Positions 1 through 9,345 of a stretch of DNA of 64,000 nucleotides are shown here, one piece after another. The position numbers were made by a program, and so were the translations under genes. Below the pieces are notes generated by a model. It was not told the origin of the DNA and searched no databases. It saw only the letters and a program-made list of their open reading frames with translations. The stretch's first letter is position 1. The number at the start of each line of letters is the position of its first letter. The DNA is from Oscillospiraceae bacterium (GTDB lineage: Bacteria > Bacillota > Clostridia > Oscillospirales > Ruminococcaceae): the NCBI GenBank assembly GCA_018110985.1, contig JAGAWT010000028.1, forward strand, positions 27,892-91,891, read 5' to 3'.

Positions 1-2
1 AT

Positions 3-1829
3 GCCACCGGCTCCAACCACAGAGAGCGCTTCCTGGGCCTCTCCGGTGCCAAGGTAACGGGCTACAACGGCTCCCTTGACAGCTTTATCGGCTCCTACCG
101 CACCTACGGCAACCCCATAGGCGTTGAGAGCGGCAGGTGCGGCGACGTGCTCAACTACAACGGCAATGCCTGCGGCGCTCTCCAGACCGAGATAGAACTG
201 GCTCCCGGTGAAACGAAGGTGCTGACCTTTACTCTGGGTCAGAAGGACAATGTACAGGCAAATGAGATCATCGCCCGCTACGAGGACAGCGCTGCTGCCG
301 ACAAGGAGATAGCGGAGCTCATCGCCCACTGGCATGACATCCTTGACCGCTTCTCCATCTGCACTCCCTCCGATACCTTCAACAATATGGTCAATGTGTG
401 GAACGCATATCAGTGCTTTATCACATTCATCTGGTCGAGAGCAGCTTCCTTTATATACTGCGGTCTGAGAAACGGTTACGGCTACCGTGACACCGTTCAG
501 GATATACAGGGCATCATCCACCTCGATCCCGAAAGGGCAGCGGACAAGATACGCTTTATGCTCTCCGCACAGGTCGACAACGGCGCAGGTCTTCCCCTTG
601 TAAAGTTCGACCACAATGCGGGTCATGAGCCTCATCCCGACGAGAACGACGAGAACTCCCTGTACGCAAAGCAGACGGGTCATCCCTCCTATCGTGCAGA
701 CGATGCTCTGTGGCTCTTCCCCACTATCGTCAAGTACATCGGCGAGAGCGGAAACAAGGCATTCCTTGACGAGGTGATCCTCTACTCCAACGGCGGCGAG
801 GGCACTGTTTACGACCACCTCAAGCGTGCCATAGACTTCTCCATGACACATCTGGGCAACAACCATATGCCCGCAGGTCTCCATGCAGACTGGAACGACT
901 GCCTGAGAATGGGCAAGAAGGGCGAGAGCACATTCGTTGCATTCCAGCTCTACTATGCCATGACCGTTCTCAAGGGATATGCGGGGGAGAGAAAGGACAC
1001 GGAATATGTGGCATATCTGGAGAAGGTACAGGCAGAGCTGGGAGATGCCCTTTCCAAGTGCTGGAACGAGGACAGATTCATCAGAGGTATCAGAGAAGAC
1101 GGCGTAGTAGTGGGCAAGAGAACAGATCCGGAGGCAAGTATGTGGCTCAATCCCCAGTCCTGGGGCGTTATCTCCGGCTTTGCAAGCAAGGAGCAGGCTG
1201 AAAAGTCCATGCAGAGCGTGTTTGACATCCTCAATACTCCTTACGGCGTAAAGCTGCTTGAACCTCCCTATGTGGATCACTTCTTCGACGGCGCTCTCAT
1301 GCACATCTTCAACCCCGACACCAAGGAGAACGGCGGTATCTTCTCCCAGACACAGGGCTGGGCTATACTGGCGGAATCCCTGCTGGGTCACGGCAACAGA
1401 GCCTTCAAGTACTTTGAGGAATCTTCTCCCGCATCTCTCAACGACAAGGCGGAGATCCGTGTTCTGGAGCCCTATGTACACGGTCAGTTCACCGAATCCA
1501 CACGTTCTCCCTACGCAGGACGCTCCCATGTTCACTGGCTCACCGGCACAGGCTCTACGGTCATGGTAGGCTGTGTTGAGGGTATACTCGGTATGCGCCC
1601 GGATGCGGACGGTCTCAAGGTCGATCCCGCCATCCCCTCTGCATGGGAAAGCTACACCGTAAAGAAGCTGTTCAGAGGCAAGAAGCTGAACATGGTCTTC
1701 AACAACCCCGATCATGTTGAGAGCGGTGTCAAGTCCGTTACTCTCAACGGCGAGCAGCTCCCCGGCAACTACATCCCCGCCGACAAGCTGAAGGATGTGA
1801 ACGACATCGTCGTTACCCTGGGTCGGTAA
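3..1829 (+). CDS. GH94 cellobiose-type phosphorylase, 5' truncated by window edge
   Basis: This is the C-terminal part of a glycoside phosphorylase; the open frame runs in from the left edge (frame from base 3), so the start is missing. GH94 enzymes split beta-glucosides such as cellobiose with phosphate in the cytoplasm, giving glucose 1-phosphate and sparing ATP. Visible GH94 marks are GLRNGYGYRDTVQD, the GLHADWNDCL block with the general-acid Asp (DWND at 888-899), and QTQGWAILAESLLGHGNRA near the C-terminus. The match to cellobiose phosphorylase is good, but chitobiose or cellodextrin phosphorylase cannot be excluded from a fragment. There is no signal peptide in the part seen. It is followed by hairpin terminators and is presumably the last gene of its operon. 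Confidence 0.9.
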   Translation, partial: ATGSNHRERFLGLSGAKVTGYNGSLDSFIGSYRTYGNPIGVESGRCGDVLNYNGNACGALQTEIELAPGETKVLTFTLGQKDNVQANEIIARYEDSAAADKEIAELIAHWHDILDRFSICTPSDTFNNMVNVWNAYQCFITFIWSRAASFIYCGLRNGYGYRDTVQDIQGIIHLDPERAADKIRFMLSAQVDNGAGLPLVKFDHNAGHEPHPDENDENSLYAKQTGHPSYRADDALWLFPTIVKYIGESGNKAFLDEVILYSNGGEGTVYDHLKRAIDFSMTHLGNNHMPAGLHADWNDCLRMGKKGESTFVAFQLYYAMTVLKGYAGERKDTEYVAYLEKVQAELGDALSKCWNEDRFIRGIREDGVVVGKRTDPEASMWLNPQSWGVISGFASKEQAEKSMQSVFDILNTPYGVKLLEPPYVDHFFDGALMHIFNPDTKENGGIFSQTQGWAILAESLLGHGNRAFKYFEESSPASLNDKAEIRVLEPYVHGQFTESTRSPYAGRSHVHWLTGTGSTVMVGCVEGILGMRPDADGLKVDPAIPSAWESYTVKKLFRGKKLNMVFNNPDHVESGVKSVTLNGEQLPGNYIPADKLKDVNDIVVTLGR

Positions 1830-1875
1830 GACCGACTGCTACTGGGTAAGACCGACAGCTGCCGGTAAGACTTGC
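1819..1875. repeat. short direct repeat over the GH94 stop codon
   Basis: Three imperfect copies of GGTAAGACCGAC-like sequence lie at and just after the stop codon of the GH94 gene. The role is unknown; it may be local slippage. Confidence 0.4.
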
Positions 1876-1901
1876 AGCCTGTGATCAACAGTACGACAGT
1901 A

Positions 1902-1941
1902 AATATCCCCCGTCACCTTGCAGCGGCGGGGGATATTGTTC
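1902..1941 (+). terminator. intrinsic terminator after GH94 gene
   Basis: An 11-bp stem (AATATCCCCCG / CGGGGGATATT) is followed by a weak T-rich run. Confidence 0.7.
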
Positions 1942-2018
1942 TGTAACGGTCTGAAATGCTGTGTGAGGATCATTGCGGGATCCCCGTTTTACATACAGCC
2001 TTTCGGAGCAACAGCATC

Positions 2019-2058
2019 AAGCCGCAGACCCCTTTATGAAAAGGATCTGCGGCTTTTT
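2019..2058. terminator. second hairpin between convergent genes
   Basis: AAGCCGCAGA / TCTGCGGCTT stem with TTTTT on the plus strand. It lies between the plus-strand GH94 gene and the end of the minus-strand surface-protein gene, so it could serve both. Confidence 0.65.
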
Positions 2059-2105
2059 GGCTTTGGCGGTCAGTCATCGGCACATTTCACAATGCTGTGC
2101 AGCTC

Positions 2106-3575
2106 TTATTTTCTCCTGCGGGAAAGGACCAGTGCGGCAGCGCTGACACCCAGCATAAGGGCTGCAATGTCCTTGTTCCCGGTGGCGGGAACAGATGTGG
2201 TCTCTGCGGGAGCGGCAGGTACTTCGTCTGCGGCGGGGGATACGGCCTCGGCAGCGGACTGTTCGGCGGCAGGTGCTGTCTGTTCGGCAGGCAGCTCCGC
2301 ACCCACGCTGGCATAAGCCTCTGCCAGCATATTCTTGGCATCTGCGGGATCTATGCCCAGCCTTGAAAGAATGGCATCCGTCACCTCGTTGTAGGTGGTG
2401 CCCTCCTCAAGACCCTCAGCCGCATCAAGAGCGTTGAAGATCTCCTTCATATTGCTGTCTATGGAGTCTATAAGGAAAGCGGAATCCTCTTCGGACATTT
2501 CCTCGCTTCCGTAAAGCTCTCTCATCTTCTGCACAAAGGAGATTATACCGTATACCTGTACATCCACAGCCTCCTCCCTTGTTATAAGACCCTTTACATA
2601 GAAATCCTTTACGATGTCGGTGTACTCGGTGAAGTTGTAGTCAAAAAGCTCCGCCATGAAGGAAGAAGGCACCAGTCCCTTTTGAAGCAGACCGTAAGCC
2701 ATATCCTCCTCATTGGAATAAATGATGTTCAAAGCCTTCAGGTAATCCACGTCGGAGATCACACCCATTGACTGTGCTTCATCCAGAAAATCCCATACAC
2801 TGTCAAAAACATCAAGGCAGAGGCCGGAATAGGTGTCATTGTCCAGCTGACCCGCATCAAGGAGAGAGGTGTAGCCCTCAAGCTGACCGGAGGTGATAAA
2901 TGAGCAGAGGTCTGCAAAAGTATCGAGGTCGATGGCCTCGCTTTCCAGAAGACCGGCTGCATAGCTCATACCGCCCGCACAATAGGTGCTGTACATACCA
3001 ACGATGGTCTCTCCGTCAACAGCGGCGGTGTACACACACTCCATATAACGGTTCAGCACCTCAAAGAAAACGCCCTTGAAGGTATCCGCATCAAAGCCGT
3101 AGGCAGTGATGACCTCGTTTATCTTTTCGTTTATCCTGCTGAAATAGGCAGAGGCAGCCTTGTAGTAGTCATCACGGTCGATAGTTCCCTCCACAAGGGC
3201 TGAATCTATGGCCTTCTTGAATACATCCACTATGGCTGCACATTCTTCTGTGCTGCCCTCTGCGTAGGCCTTGCCGAAATCCTCGATGGACAGGCTCAGT
3301 GCGGTGTAATAGAATTCGACCTGTGATTCGTCCGCATTTCCCGCATTGTCGGGCTTTTCCATGGGAGCGGAGGTCTCAGCGGGGGCTTCTTCCTTTACCT
3401 CGGCAGCAGTCTCCTCCGTGGCAGCGGTCTCCTCCTCTGCGGCAGTTTCCGCAGGGGCTGCGGTGGTGTCGGCAGGTGCTTCCTCATCCGCAAAGACAGG
3501 CATTGCTGCGGCAGATATCGTCATAAGGGCGGCAAGAGCACCGGCAGCAGTTTTAAAGAGCGTTTTCTTCTTCAT
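2106..3575 (-). CDS. secreted sortase-type surface protein, unknown function
   Basis: I do not recognise the family of the central region. A Sec signal peptide (MKKKTLFKTAAG, hydrophobic core, cleavage near PVFA-DE) is followed by a Thr/Ala/Glu-rich linker, a mainly helical acidic region of about 330 residues, a second Ala/Pro/Glu linker, and a C-terminal SVPATGN motif, hydrophobic stretch and RRRK tail. This is the layout of an LPXTG-like cell-wall-anchored protein. The start is set by GGAGG seven bases before the ATG at 3575; an upstream in-frame ATG at 3608 has no ribosome site. It has its own strong promoter at 3618-3646 and appears monocistronic. Confidence 0.75.
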   Translation of the reverse strand: MKKKTLFKTAAGALAALMTISAAAMPVFADEEAPADTTAAPAETAAEEETAATEETAAEVKEEAPAETSAPMEKPDNAGNADESQVEFYYTALSLSIEDFGKAYAEGSTEECAAIVDVFKKAIDSALVEGTIDRDDYYKAASAYFSRINEKINEVITAYGFDADTFKGVFFEVLNRYMECVYTAAVDGETIVGMYSTYCAGGMSYAAGLLESEAIDLDTFADLCSFITSGQLEGYTSLLDAGQLDNDTYSGLCLDVFDSVWDFLDEAQSMGVISDVDYLKALNIIYSNEEDMAYGLLQKGLVPSSFMAELFDYNFTEYTDIVKDFYVKGLITREEAVDVQVYGIISFVQKMRELYGSEEMSEEDSAFLIDSIDSNMKEIFNALDAAEGLEEGTTYNEVTDAILSRLGIDPADAKNMLAEAYASVGAELPAEQTAPAAEQSAAEAVSPAADEVPAAPAETTSVPATGNKDIAALMLGVSAAALVLSRRRK

Positions 3576-3617
3576 AATATCCTCCGTGATCGGCACAAAG
3601 ATGTTCATACATTTTCT

Positions 3618-3646
3618 ATTCTATCATATACAAATATACTTGTCAA
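3618..3646 (-). promoter_or_regulatory. sigma-A promoter of surface-protein gene
   Basis: TTGACA, 17-base spacer, TAGAAT on the minus strand, ending about 43 bases before the start codon at 3575. Confidence 0.8.
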
Positions 3647-3647
3647 T

Positions 3648-3689
3648 AAAGGACCCTGCAAAATTTTGTATAATTTGCAGGGTCCTTTT
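3648..3689 (-). terminator. terminator after metK operon
   Basis: AAAGGACCCTGCAAA / TTTGCAGGGTCCTTT hairpin with T/A runs on both sides, so it can work in both directions. It lies just downstream of the membrane-protein gene that follows metK. Confidence 0.8.
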
Positions 3690-3722
3690 GTGTAAGATCT
3701 ATGTATAAATATATAACATAAT

Positions 3723-4439
3723 TCAAAGAGGCTTCCGTCTTATATCCTCTACAACATAATCCTCCTCCGGAAGGAGGACCTCATCGCCGAAGGTGTCTGC
3801 GGAGGTATCCACATTCAGAGGTGAGTTGGAAACAGGTCTTTTTCCCTTCTGACGGGCGTTGTAGTAGTCCATGTACTTCTGCTGTTCAGCAGTAAGGACG
3901 CCCGAAACGCTGAAATTGAATTCAGGGTAGCCGGGCTTGTCTTTCAGACCTTCCATAGTGGAGAAGGCGGAGACGAAGAAGAAAGATGCCACAGCCTCTA
4001 TGCCCATTATAAGACAGAATGCGAAGGTGTTCACGGGCTTTACGGGCTCCAGTCCGAAAATGGCATTTCCCAGACAGAGTACGAACAGCAGGGAGGATAT
4101 GATGCCCATTATATGAACATATATGCTCCTTGTCTGTATCTCCGCCAGAGCGGCGAGAATGACAAACAAAGGCGCTGCCACGAGGGTGACCACGAAAATG
4201 GGGAAGTTGATGGGACCGTTTATATCATTGTCCATCATGACCACTTCCCATGTCATAGCCACCTTATGGAGAGAAAACCACAGATATGTGTATCCCAGAC
4301 TGAATACCGAAAGGACGATATTTCCGAAAAAGAGCAGGAGCCTGAAGCTTTTCACTCTCGTCCGAGCCTTGAACATCAGGAGCTGGTTCTTTGCGTACTC
4401 GCTCTCATCCTTTTCGGCGTTGGATAAATGCCTGCTCAT
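3723..4439 (-). CDS. four-helix integral membrane protein of unknown function
   Basis: Not recognised. The 238-residue protein has a charged N-terminus ([18 protein letters not shown]) and about four hydrophobic segments (around residues 33-55, 75-97, 105-125 and 135-155), then a polar acidic tail ending RRKPL. Its ATG overlaps the metK stop codon as ATGA, so it is translationally coupled to metK and shares its promoter. Nothing in the sequence links it to methionine metabolism beyond that coupling. Confidence 0.7.
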   Translation of the reverse strand: MSRHLSNAEKDESEYAKNQLLMFKARTRVKSFRLLLFFGNIVLSVFSLGYTYLWFSLHKVAMTWEVVMMDNDINGPINFPIFVVTLVAAPLFVILAALAEIQTRSIYVHIMGIISSLLFVLCLGNAIFGLEPVKPVNTFAFCLIMGIEAVASFFFVSAFSTMEGLKDKPGYPEFNFSVSGVLTAEQQKYMDYYNARQKGKRPVSNSPLNVDTSADTFGDEVLLPEEDYVVEDIRRKPL

Positions 4440-5620
4440 ACCCAGTTCACAGCCTTGATGAGGTCATCTGCCCTGTCACATCTTTCCCATGCACAGCCCA
4501 GATCCTCTCTGCCCATATGACCGTAAGCAGCCAGCTTTCTGTACTGCGGCTTGCGAAGTTCAAGATCACGGATTATGGCGGCGGGGCGCAGGTCGAATAC
4601 CTTTTCCACGGCCTTTGAGAGCTCCTCGTCGGAAACTCTGCCCGTGCCGAAGCTGTCCACCATTATGGAGACGGGGTTTGCCACACCTATGGCGTATGCG
4701 AGCTGTACCTCGCACTTTTCCGCAAGGCCTGCCGCAACTATGTTCTTTGCCACATAGCGGGCTGCGTAGGCGGCACTTCTGTCCACCTTTGTGGGATCCT
4801 TTCCGGAGAAGGCACCGCCGCCGTGACGGGAGTAGCCGCCGTAGGTATCAACTATTATCTTTCTTCCGGTAAGACCGCTGTCGCCCTGAGGACCGCCCAC
4901 AACGAACCTTCCGGTGGGGTTCACAAAGAAAGTGGTGTGACCCAGAAGCTCCTCCGGTATCACCTTTCTTATTACCTCCCTGATGATGTCCTCCCTTATC
5001 TTCATAAGGCTGACATCCTCGCTGTGCTGCGTGGAAACAACGATAGTGTCGATGCCTGTGGGCTTTCCGTCCTCATACTCCACGGTGACCTGTGTCTTTC
5101 CGTCGGGTCTGAGATAGGGGAGAGTGCCGTTCTTTCTGACCTCTGCCAGTCTCTTTGCCAGCTTGTGGGCAAGGGATATGGGCAGGGGCATGAGCTCCGG
5201 GGTCTCGTTGCAGGCAAAGCCGAACATCATGCCCTGGTCTCCGGCACCGGTGTCCATTTCCTCGGAAGCACCGTCTTCACGGTATTCGAGAGCCTTGTCA
5301 ACGCCCATTGCGATATCGGGGGACTGGTCGTCTATGGAGGTGAGGACTGCGCAGGTATCACCGTCAAAGCCCATGCCGGCGCCGTTGTAGCCTATTTCCT
5401 TTATTACCTGGCGGGCTATCTTGGGGATATCCACATAGCAGTTGGTGGAGATCTCGCCCATGATGCTCACCATACCTGTGGTGGCTGTGGTCTCGCAGGC
5501 AACACGTCCCATTGGGTCTTCACTGAGTATGGCATCGAGAACGGCATCCGAGATCTGGTCGCAGACCTTGTCGGGATGTCCCTCTGTTACTGATTCCGAT
5601 GTAAAAAGATATCTTGACAT
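4436..5620 (-). CDS. metK: S-adenosylmethionine synthetase
   Basis: Makes S-adenosylmethionine from methionine and ATP in the cytosol. Its 394 residues match the family's usual length. Family signatures include [16 protein letters not shown] near the N-terminus, [12 protein letters not shown] in the middle (residues about 113-124) and [20 protein letters not shown]. Start at ATG with AGGAGG upstream. It is transcribed from a near-consensus promoter only about 45 bases upstream, which leaves no room for a SAM riboswitch; the S-box leader common on met genes of Firmicutes is absent here. A membrane-protein gene overlaps its stop codon. Confidence 0.97.
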   Translation of the reverse strand: MSRYLFTSESVTEGHPDKVCDQISDAVLDAILSEDPMGRVACETTATTGMVSIMGEISTNCYVDIPKIARQVIKEIGYNGAGMGFDGDTCAVLTSIDDQSPDIAMGVDKALEYREDGASEEMDTGAGDQGMMFGFACNETPELMPLPISLAHKLAKRLAEVRKNGTLPYLRPDGKTQVTVEYEDGKPTGIDTIVVSTQHSEDVSLMKIREDIIREVIRKVIPEELLGHTTFFVNPTGRFVVGGPQGDSGLTGRKIIVDTYGGYSRHGGGAFSGKDPTKVDRSAAYAARYVAKNIVAAGLAEKCEVQLAYAIGVANPVSIMVDSFGTGRVSDEELSKAVEKVFDLRPAAIIRDLELRKPQYRKLAAYGHMGREDLGCAWERCDRADDLIKAVNWV

Positions 5621-5666
5621 TTATGGTTTCCTCCTGTATTATGCACTTAAAAATGCTCATTCACCC

Positions 5667-5695
5667 ATTATACCATTAGTCCGCAGTGTTGTCAA
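5667..5695 (-). promoter_or_regulatory. sigma-A promoter of metK
   Basis: Perfect TTGACA-17-TATAAT on the minus strand. The leader is short (about 40 bases) with no riboswitch-like structure. Confidence 0.9.
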
Positions 5696-5805
5696 TGTAT
5701 TTAAATCCTATAACCTGTAATAATTTTGACCTATATATAAGGCGGGATACCCATATCCGACAGCGGATCTGAGACCCTGAGATGATCTGTACAGGGATAA
5801 GTGTC

Positions 5806-5910
5806 ATACTGATCTCTGACCGATGTATAGACAAGAAACAAGCCGCAAATGCTTGGATATAAGGGGTCTGAGGCTTGGAGATCGTCTATACATCGAGGAA
5901 GGATCAGTAT
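5806..5910. repeat. 105-bp palindromic element, copy 1
   Basis: Copy in the ATACTGATC...GATCAGTAT orientation. Ends pair over 9 bp and an inner 12-bp stem (CGATGTATAGAC / GTCTATACATCG) follows; CAAGC/GCTTG and a wobble-containing second hairpin lie inside. Its right end overlaps by one base the TGA stop of the minus-strand LRR gene. Confidence 0.95.
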
Positions 5911-6557
5911 CAGGCATCATCCTCCGTAAAAACGGAAATGCCCCTTTCTTCAAGCCTTTTTCTGTCCTCCTCTGTGATGCTCCCCAGCTTTACGGCTTTC
6001 AGGGACGGCATATCGTACAGAGGGGACAGGTCTGTAACGGAGGTGTCGGTGATATCCAGCTTTTCGAGGGAGGCAAGTCCTTTCAGGGGGGACAGGTCGC
6101 TCACCAGACAGCCCCTTATATCAAGGCTTTTCAGCTTATCAAGCCCCGACAGGAAGGATATGTCCCGCACATAGGTGCAGCCTGTGTACTCATTCTCTAT
6201 GCTTTTTATCTGCACTGCAAGGGATGCGCTGTCGGCGGGGATAGTTCCCTTTTCGGCTTCTGCATACACATTTTTCAGTGCCTGATAACGGGCGGGGCGG
6301 AGGGTCAGGTTTTCCAGCCTTTCAAAGGACGAGATGTTTTTTATCCCCTCATCCGAAAAAGCGTAGACCGTCACATCCCTTGAACCGGCGGAGTAGAATT
6401 CTCCGTCTATGTTGATGAGCCTGTTTTCAAAGCCCCCGATAACAAGGTGAAAAAGGACAAAGACACCTGCCAGAAGCATGACCGCAAAGATCATGCCGCC
6501 GATCCCCTTTTTGGCGGGGGTATCGTTCTGCACGCCCCTATTCAAGTTTTCATCCAT
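5910..6557 (-). CDS. membrane-anchored leucine-rich-repeat protein
   Basis: 215 residues: a short cytoplasmic N-terminus, one membrane segment (about residues 21-43), then an extracellular region with internalin-like repeats. Repeats read as L..LKSLDIRGCLVSDLSPLKGL, LASLEKLDITDTSVTDLSPL and a last partial one. Such repeats usually bind proteins; the partner here is unknown. The start overlaps the end of the upstream radical-SAM gene by eight bases, so the two are co-transcribed. The stop codon merges with a copy of the 105-bp element. Confidence 0.75.
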   Translation of the reverse strand: MDENLNRGVQNDTPAKKGIGGMIFAVMLLAGVFVLFHLVIGGFENRLINIDGEFYSAGSRDVTVYAFSDEGIKNISSFERLENLTLRPARYQALKNVYAEAEKGTIPADSASLAVQIKSIENEYTGCTYVRDISFLSGLDKLKSLDIRGCLVSDLSPLKGLASLEKLDITDTSVTDLSPLYDMPSLKAVKLGSITEEDRKRLEERGISVFTEDDA

Positions 6558-7482
6558 TGTACAGATCCCCCTGGCAGAAGCCGTTTTTTGCCATCAGCTT
6601 GTCGATCTCGTTCATTACACAGAATTTTTTCAGGCTCCACAGGGGGGCTATGAGCTCATCCCTTGCACCGTCGCCCGTTATCCTGCCTATGACAAAGGAG
6701 GGGGGCAGCAGGCGGAGCTGTGAAACGGTCACATCCGCATATTCTTCAAGGGAAAGGGTCTCAAACTCACCTCTGCCGTAGCTTTGGGCAAGGGCGGTGT
6801 TTTTCAGCACATGGAGCAGGTGTATCTTGACGCCGAAGAGGGGTAGCCCTGAAAGCTCTGCTGCGGTTTCGAGCATCATATCCCTGTTTTCTCCGGGCAG
6901 ACCGTTTATTATGTGCGCCACAACATTTATTCCCCTCCGGCTGAGTCTGCGGACGCAGTCCTTGAAGTCATCATAGGTGTGAAGGCGGTTGAGAGCGGCA
7001 TTTATATCATCATGGACGGTCTGGAGCCCCAGCTCCACCGTGAGAAAGGTCTTTCGGGATAGAGACTGAAGAAAGTCCGCACATTCGTCGCTGACACAGT
7101 CCGGTCTTGTGGAAAGGGCTATGCCTACGGTATCGGGAAAGGAAAGGGCTTCTTCGGTCATGGCTCTTATCTTTTCCGTGGGGGCGTAGGTATTGGAGTT
7201 TGCCTGAAAATACGGGATGAACTTACCCTGCCATTTTCTTTCCATGACACGGCGTACATCATCAAACTGCTCTCTCAGAGGCTTTTCGGGGTCTCCCGCA
7301 AAGCGGGCGCTCCCCGCACTGCAGAAGGCACAGCCTCCCGTGCCCTTCCGCCCGTCTATGTTGGGGCAGCTAAAGCCCGCATTGAGGGGTATCTTCATCA
7401 CCTTGCAGCCGAATCTGTGCCTCAGGTAATAGTCCTGTGTGTGGTATCTTTTGTTGGTATCGGAATACTGGAAACTGTTCAT
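6550..7482 (-). CDS. radical SAM protein, YhcC/YtqA family (TIGR01212)
   Basis: About 310 residues. The cluster-binding segment CPNIDGRKGTGGCAFC shows the C-x10-C-x2-C spacing of the Elp3-like TIGR01212 group. MNSFQYSDTNKRYHTQDYYL at the N-terminus is typical and decides the start at 7482; longer forms starting at 7524 or 7554 read out of the adjacent 105-bp element and have no ribosome site. The biochemical function of this family is not firmly known (tRNA or protein modification has been suggested). It overlaps the LRR gene downstream. Confidence 0.85.
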   Translation of the reverse strand: MNSFQYSDTNKRYHTQDYYLRHRFGCKVMKIPLNAGFSCPNIDGRKGTGGCAFCSAGSARFAGDPEKPLREQFDDVRRVMERKWQGKFIPYFQANSNTYAPTEKIRAMTEEALSFPDTVGIALSTRPDCVSDECADFLQSLSRKTFLTVELGLQTVHDDINAALNRLHTYDDFKDCVRRLSRRGINVVAHIINGLPGENRDMMLETAAELSGLPLFGVKIHLLHVLKNTALAQSYGRGEFETLSLEEYADVTVSQLRLLPPSFVIGRITGDGARDELIAPLWSLKKFCVMNEIDKLMAKNGFCQGDLYNG

Positions 7483-7525
7483 ATATCTCTGTATGATAAC
7501 GGTGTTTGGGGGCGGCGTATACATT

Positions 7526-7630
7526 ATACTGATTTCTGACCGATGTATAGACAAGAAACAAGCCGCAAATGCTTGAATATAAGGGATTTGAGGCTTGGAG
7601 ATCGTCTATACATCGAGGAAGAATTAGTAT
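7526..7630. repeat. 105-bp palindromic element, copy 2
   Basis: Same orientation as copy 1. The terminal stem carries a paired change relative to copy 1 (C-G to T-A at position 9 of the inverted ends), so pairing is kept. It lies between the terminator of the upstream surface-protein gene and the start of the radical-SAM gene. Confidence 0.95.
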
Positions 7631-7660
7631 TACACGGCACGATGATGCCGACTTAATAAA

Positions 7661-7690
7661 TTATCCCGTTTTTCTGAGAAAACGGGATAA
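7661..7690 (-). terminator. terminator after surface-protein gene
   Basis: TTATCCCGTTTT / AAAACGGGATAA stem followed by TTTATTAA on the minus strand; a small CGGCA/TGCCG hairpin follows at 7635-7650. Confidence 0.75.
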
Positions 7691-7715
7691 TAAGAATTTC
7701 TCTGTTTTGGGGAGA

Positions 7716-8456
7716 TCACCTGAATCTTCTTCTGGTGTTGATGATGAAATAAGCTATACCGCCTATCACTATAACAGCCAGAACTATGAAAAGTCCTATG
7801 GAAAGAGCGGAAAGGCCTGCATTGGGCTTTTCTGCAAGAGAGGTGTCCACATCGCCTATGTTGGGCATCTTGTTGCCGTAGTTGTCGGTGATAACGATGT
7901 CGTCCACATAGCATACCCAGTCATCGTAGGAGGAGGTTATGGGAAGGGAAATGCCTATCTTCGTGTTCTGTATGCCTGCGGGCACCGTAAGAGTGCATTT
8001 GAGGTAGGAATCGGGGAAAGCGGTGGATATACCGGAGGTGACCCACTGTTCGCCGTCGGAGAAAAGCACCAGCGAATCGGCTTTCTTGGCTACTTTCTTG
8101 TTCACCTTTACGCCAACGGTGACGGTATAGCCGCCAAAGGTCTCAAGGCCAAGATCCGCAGCGTCTATATAGAAACCGCCGTACTGGTTCGTAACATCGT
8201 TTGTGAAGGACTCTCTCATTTCAAGGCAGCGGCCGGCAAGGGCGCCTGTGTCGGAAATGTTGAGAGTGAGGTTCGTATCGGAGGCATTGCCGAAGGAATG
8301 TACATAAGAAAGCGACTTGTTGGTGTCAAAGGCAAAGGTGGCGGCATCATTTTTCGTGGCCGTAGCTGTCGCGGTGGTCTCCGCAAAAACGGCGGAACCC
8401 GTGGTCAGCAGTGCGGCAGCGGCAAGAAAAGCGGCTGCAAGCTTTTTTATTATCAT
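7716..8456 (-). CDS. secreted, membrane-anchored surface protein with beta-sandwich-like domain
   Basis: About 247 residues. MIIKKLAAAFLAAAALL with cleavage near VFA-ET is a signal peptide; the middle (residues about 40-205) is rich in beta-strand-like segments with a CYVDDIVITDNYG motif typical of carbohydrate-binding jelly-roll domains; a C-terminal membrane helix (LSIGLFIVLAVIVIGGIAYF) and RRR tail follow. I infer a carbohydrate-binding or accessory surface role but cannot name a family. The start at 8456 is supported by GGAGG nine bases upstream. A strong promoter lies at 8538-8566. Confidence 0.65.
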   Translation of the reverse strand: MIIKKLAAAFLAAAALLTTGSAVFAETTATATATKNDAATFAFDTNKSLSYVHSFGNASDTNLTLNISDTGALAGRCLEMRESFTNDVTNQYGGFYIDAADLGLETFGGYTVTVGVKVNKKVAKKADSLVLFSDGEQWVTSGISTAFPDSYLKCTLTVPAGIQNTKIGISLPITSSYDDWVCYVDDIVITDNYGNKMPNIGDVDTSLAEKPNAGLSALSIGLFIVLAVIVIGGIAYFIINTRRRFR

Positions 8457-8537
8457 CAGAATTTCCCTCCGAAAACTTTTTCTGTGGGGTCTCTCATCCC
8501 CCGCGGGCAGTGTTCTGTGTATACTGCACACATATAT

Positions 8538-8566
8538 ATTTTAAACTATTATTTTTCGTTTGTCAA
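8538..8566 (-). promoter_or_regulatory. sigma-A promoter of surface-protein gene
   Basis: TTGACA-17-TAAAAT on the minus strand. Confidence 0.8.
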
Positions 8567-8673
8567 TAACTTTTGTGAAATTTGTGATATTGTACACCCT
8601 GCAGCAGGTTTCCTTATTTATTTTTTATGGTGGGGTCGGAGAACATACCTTCAAAAGCCCTCTGAACAACGTT

Positions 8674-9270
8674 CTAATCGCCGTCCTTTCCCGTCTTGAC
8701 ATAGAAGGCAGGAGTCTCAAAGTCCGCAGATGCCATTATTTCGTCTGCTTCCTCTCTTTTCTTCCTGTTTTTGGCTCTGTTCTGCATAACATAATATACC
8801 GCTCCGCCTATGCTCAGGAAAATGCACAGCAGCATGGTCACCCACCACGGAAGCTTGTTAAGAAAGGTGCTCAGCACCACCCACAGTGCTATTATCGCCC
8901 CTATAACGCATGATATTACACGCTTTTTGTCTATACAGTCCATGTCCCGTGGGTAGTCCGCCCACGGCTGACACCTGCCGCAGTGCTCACAGGCTATCTT
9001 TGTACCTCTCAGGATAGAATCTTCAAACCTGCGGTTCTTTAAAGCCTCCGCCGTATTTCGTACAGTTTCTCTTATGTCCGTGCCTGCCTGCTTTTGCGCA
9101 CGGGCGGCGGCAGTGTCCGAACCGATACCGTAGGGCGCTTTCTTTGTGGCTTTTGTAACGATACTTCCTTTGTAAAAAATTTCCGCACCGCAGAAAGGAC
9201 ACCTGAATTTTACACCGTAATTTACTGTTGCGGTGGAGCTGTAGTTTTTTGAATAGTAGTAAAAGAACAT
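8674..9270 (-). CDS. zinc-ribbon membrane protein, tandem paralogue 2
   Basis: 198 residues. An N-terminal zinc ribbon is formed by FRCPFCGAEIFY (C-x2-C, residues about 24-27) and CEHCGRCQPW (residues about 110-113), with two membrane helices after it (about 132-165) and a conserved tail ASADFETPAFYVKTGKDG. It is clearly homologous along its whole length to the next upstream gene, so the pair arose by tandem duplication. Function unknown. GGGGGA before the ATG serves as ribosome site. Probably co-transcribed with its paralogue. Confidence 0.7.
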   Translation of the reverse strand: MFFYYYSKNYSSTATVNYGVKFRCPFCGAEIFYKGSIVTKATKKAPYGIGSDTAAARAQKQAGTDIRETVRNTAEALKNRRFEDSILRGTKIACEHCGRCQPWADYPRDMDCIDKKRVISCVIGAIIALWVVLSTFLNKLPWWVTMLLCIFLSIGGAVYYVMQNRAKNRKKREEADEIMASADFETPAFYVKTGKDGD

Positions 9271-9345
9271 CTTTTCCCCCGAAATGTCATGAGATTATTG
9301 CGGCAGTGTGCCTGTCTGCACTGCTGTGCGGTGAAAGCTCCCTGC

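Noticed and set aside
5641..5760. Possible SAM riboswitch before metK
   Set aside because: The promoter lies only about 45 bases from the start codon and no S-box core or terminator/antiterminator is present.
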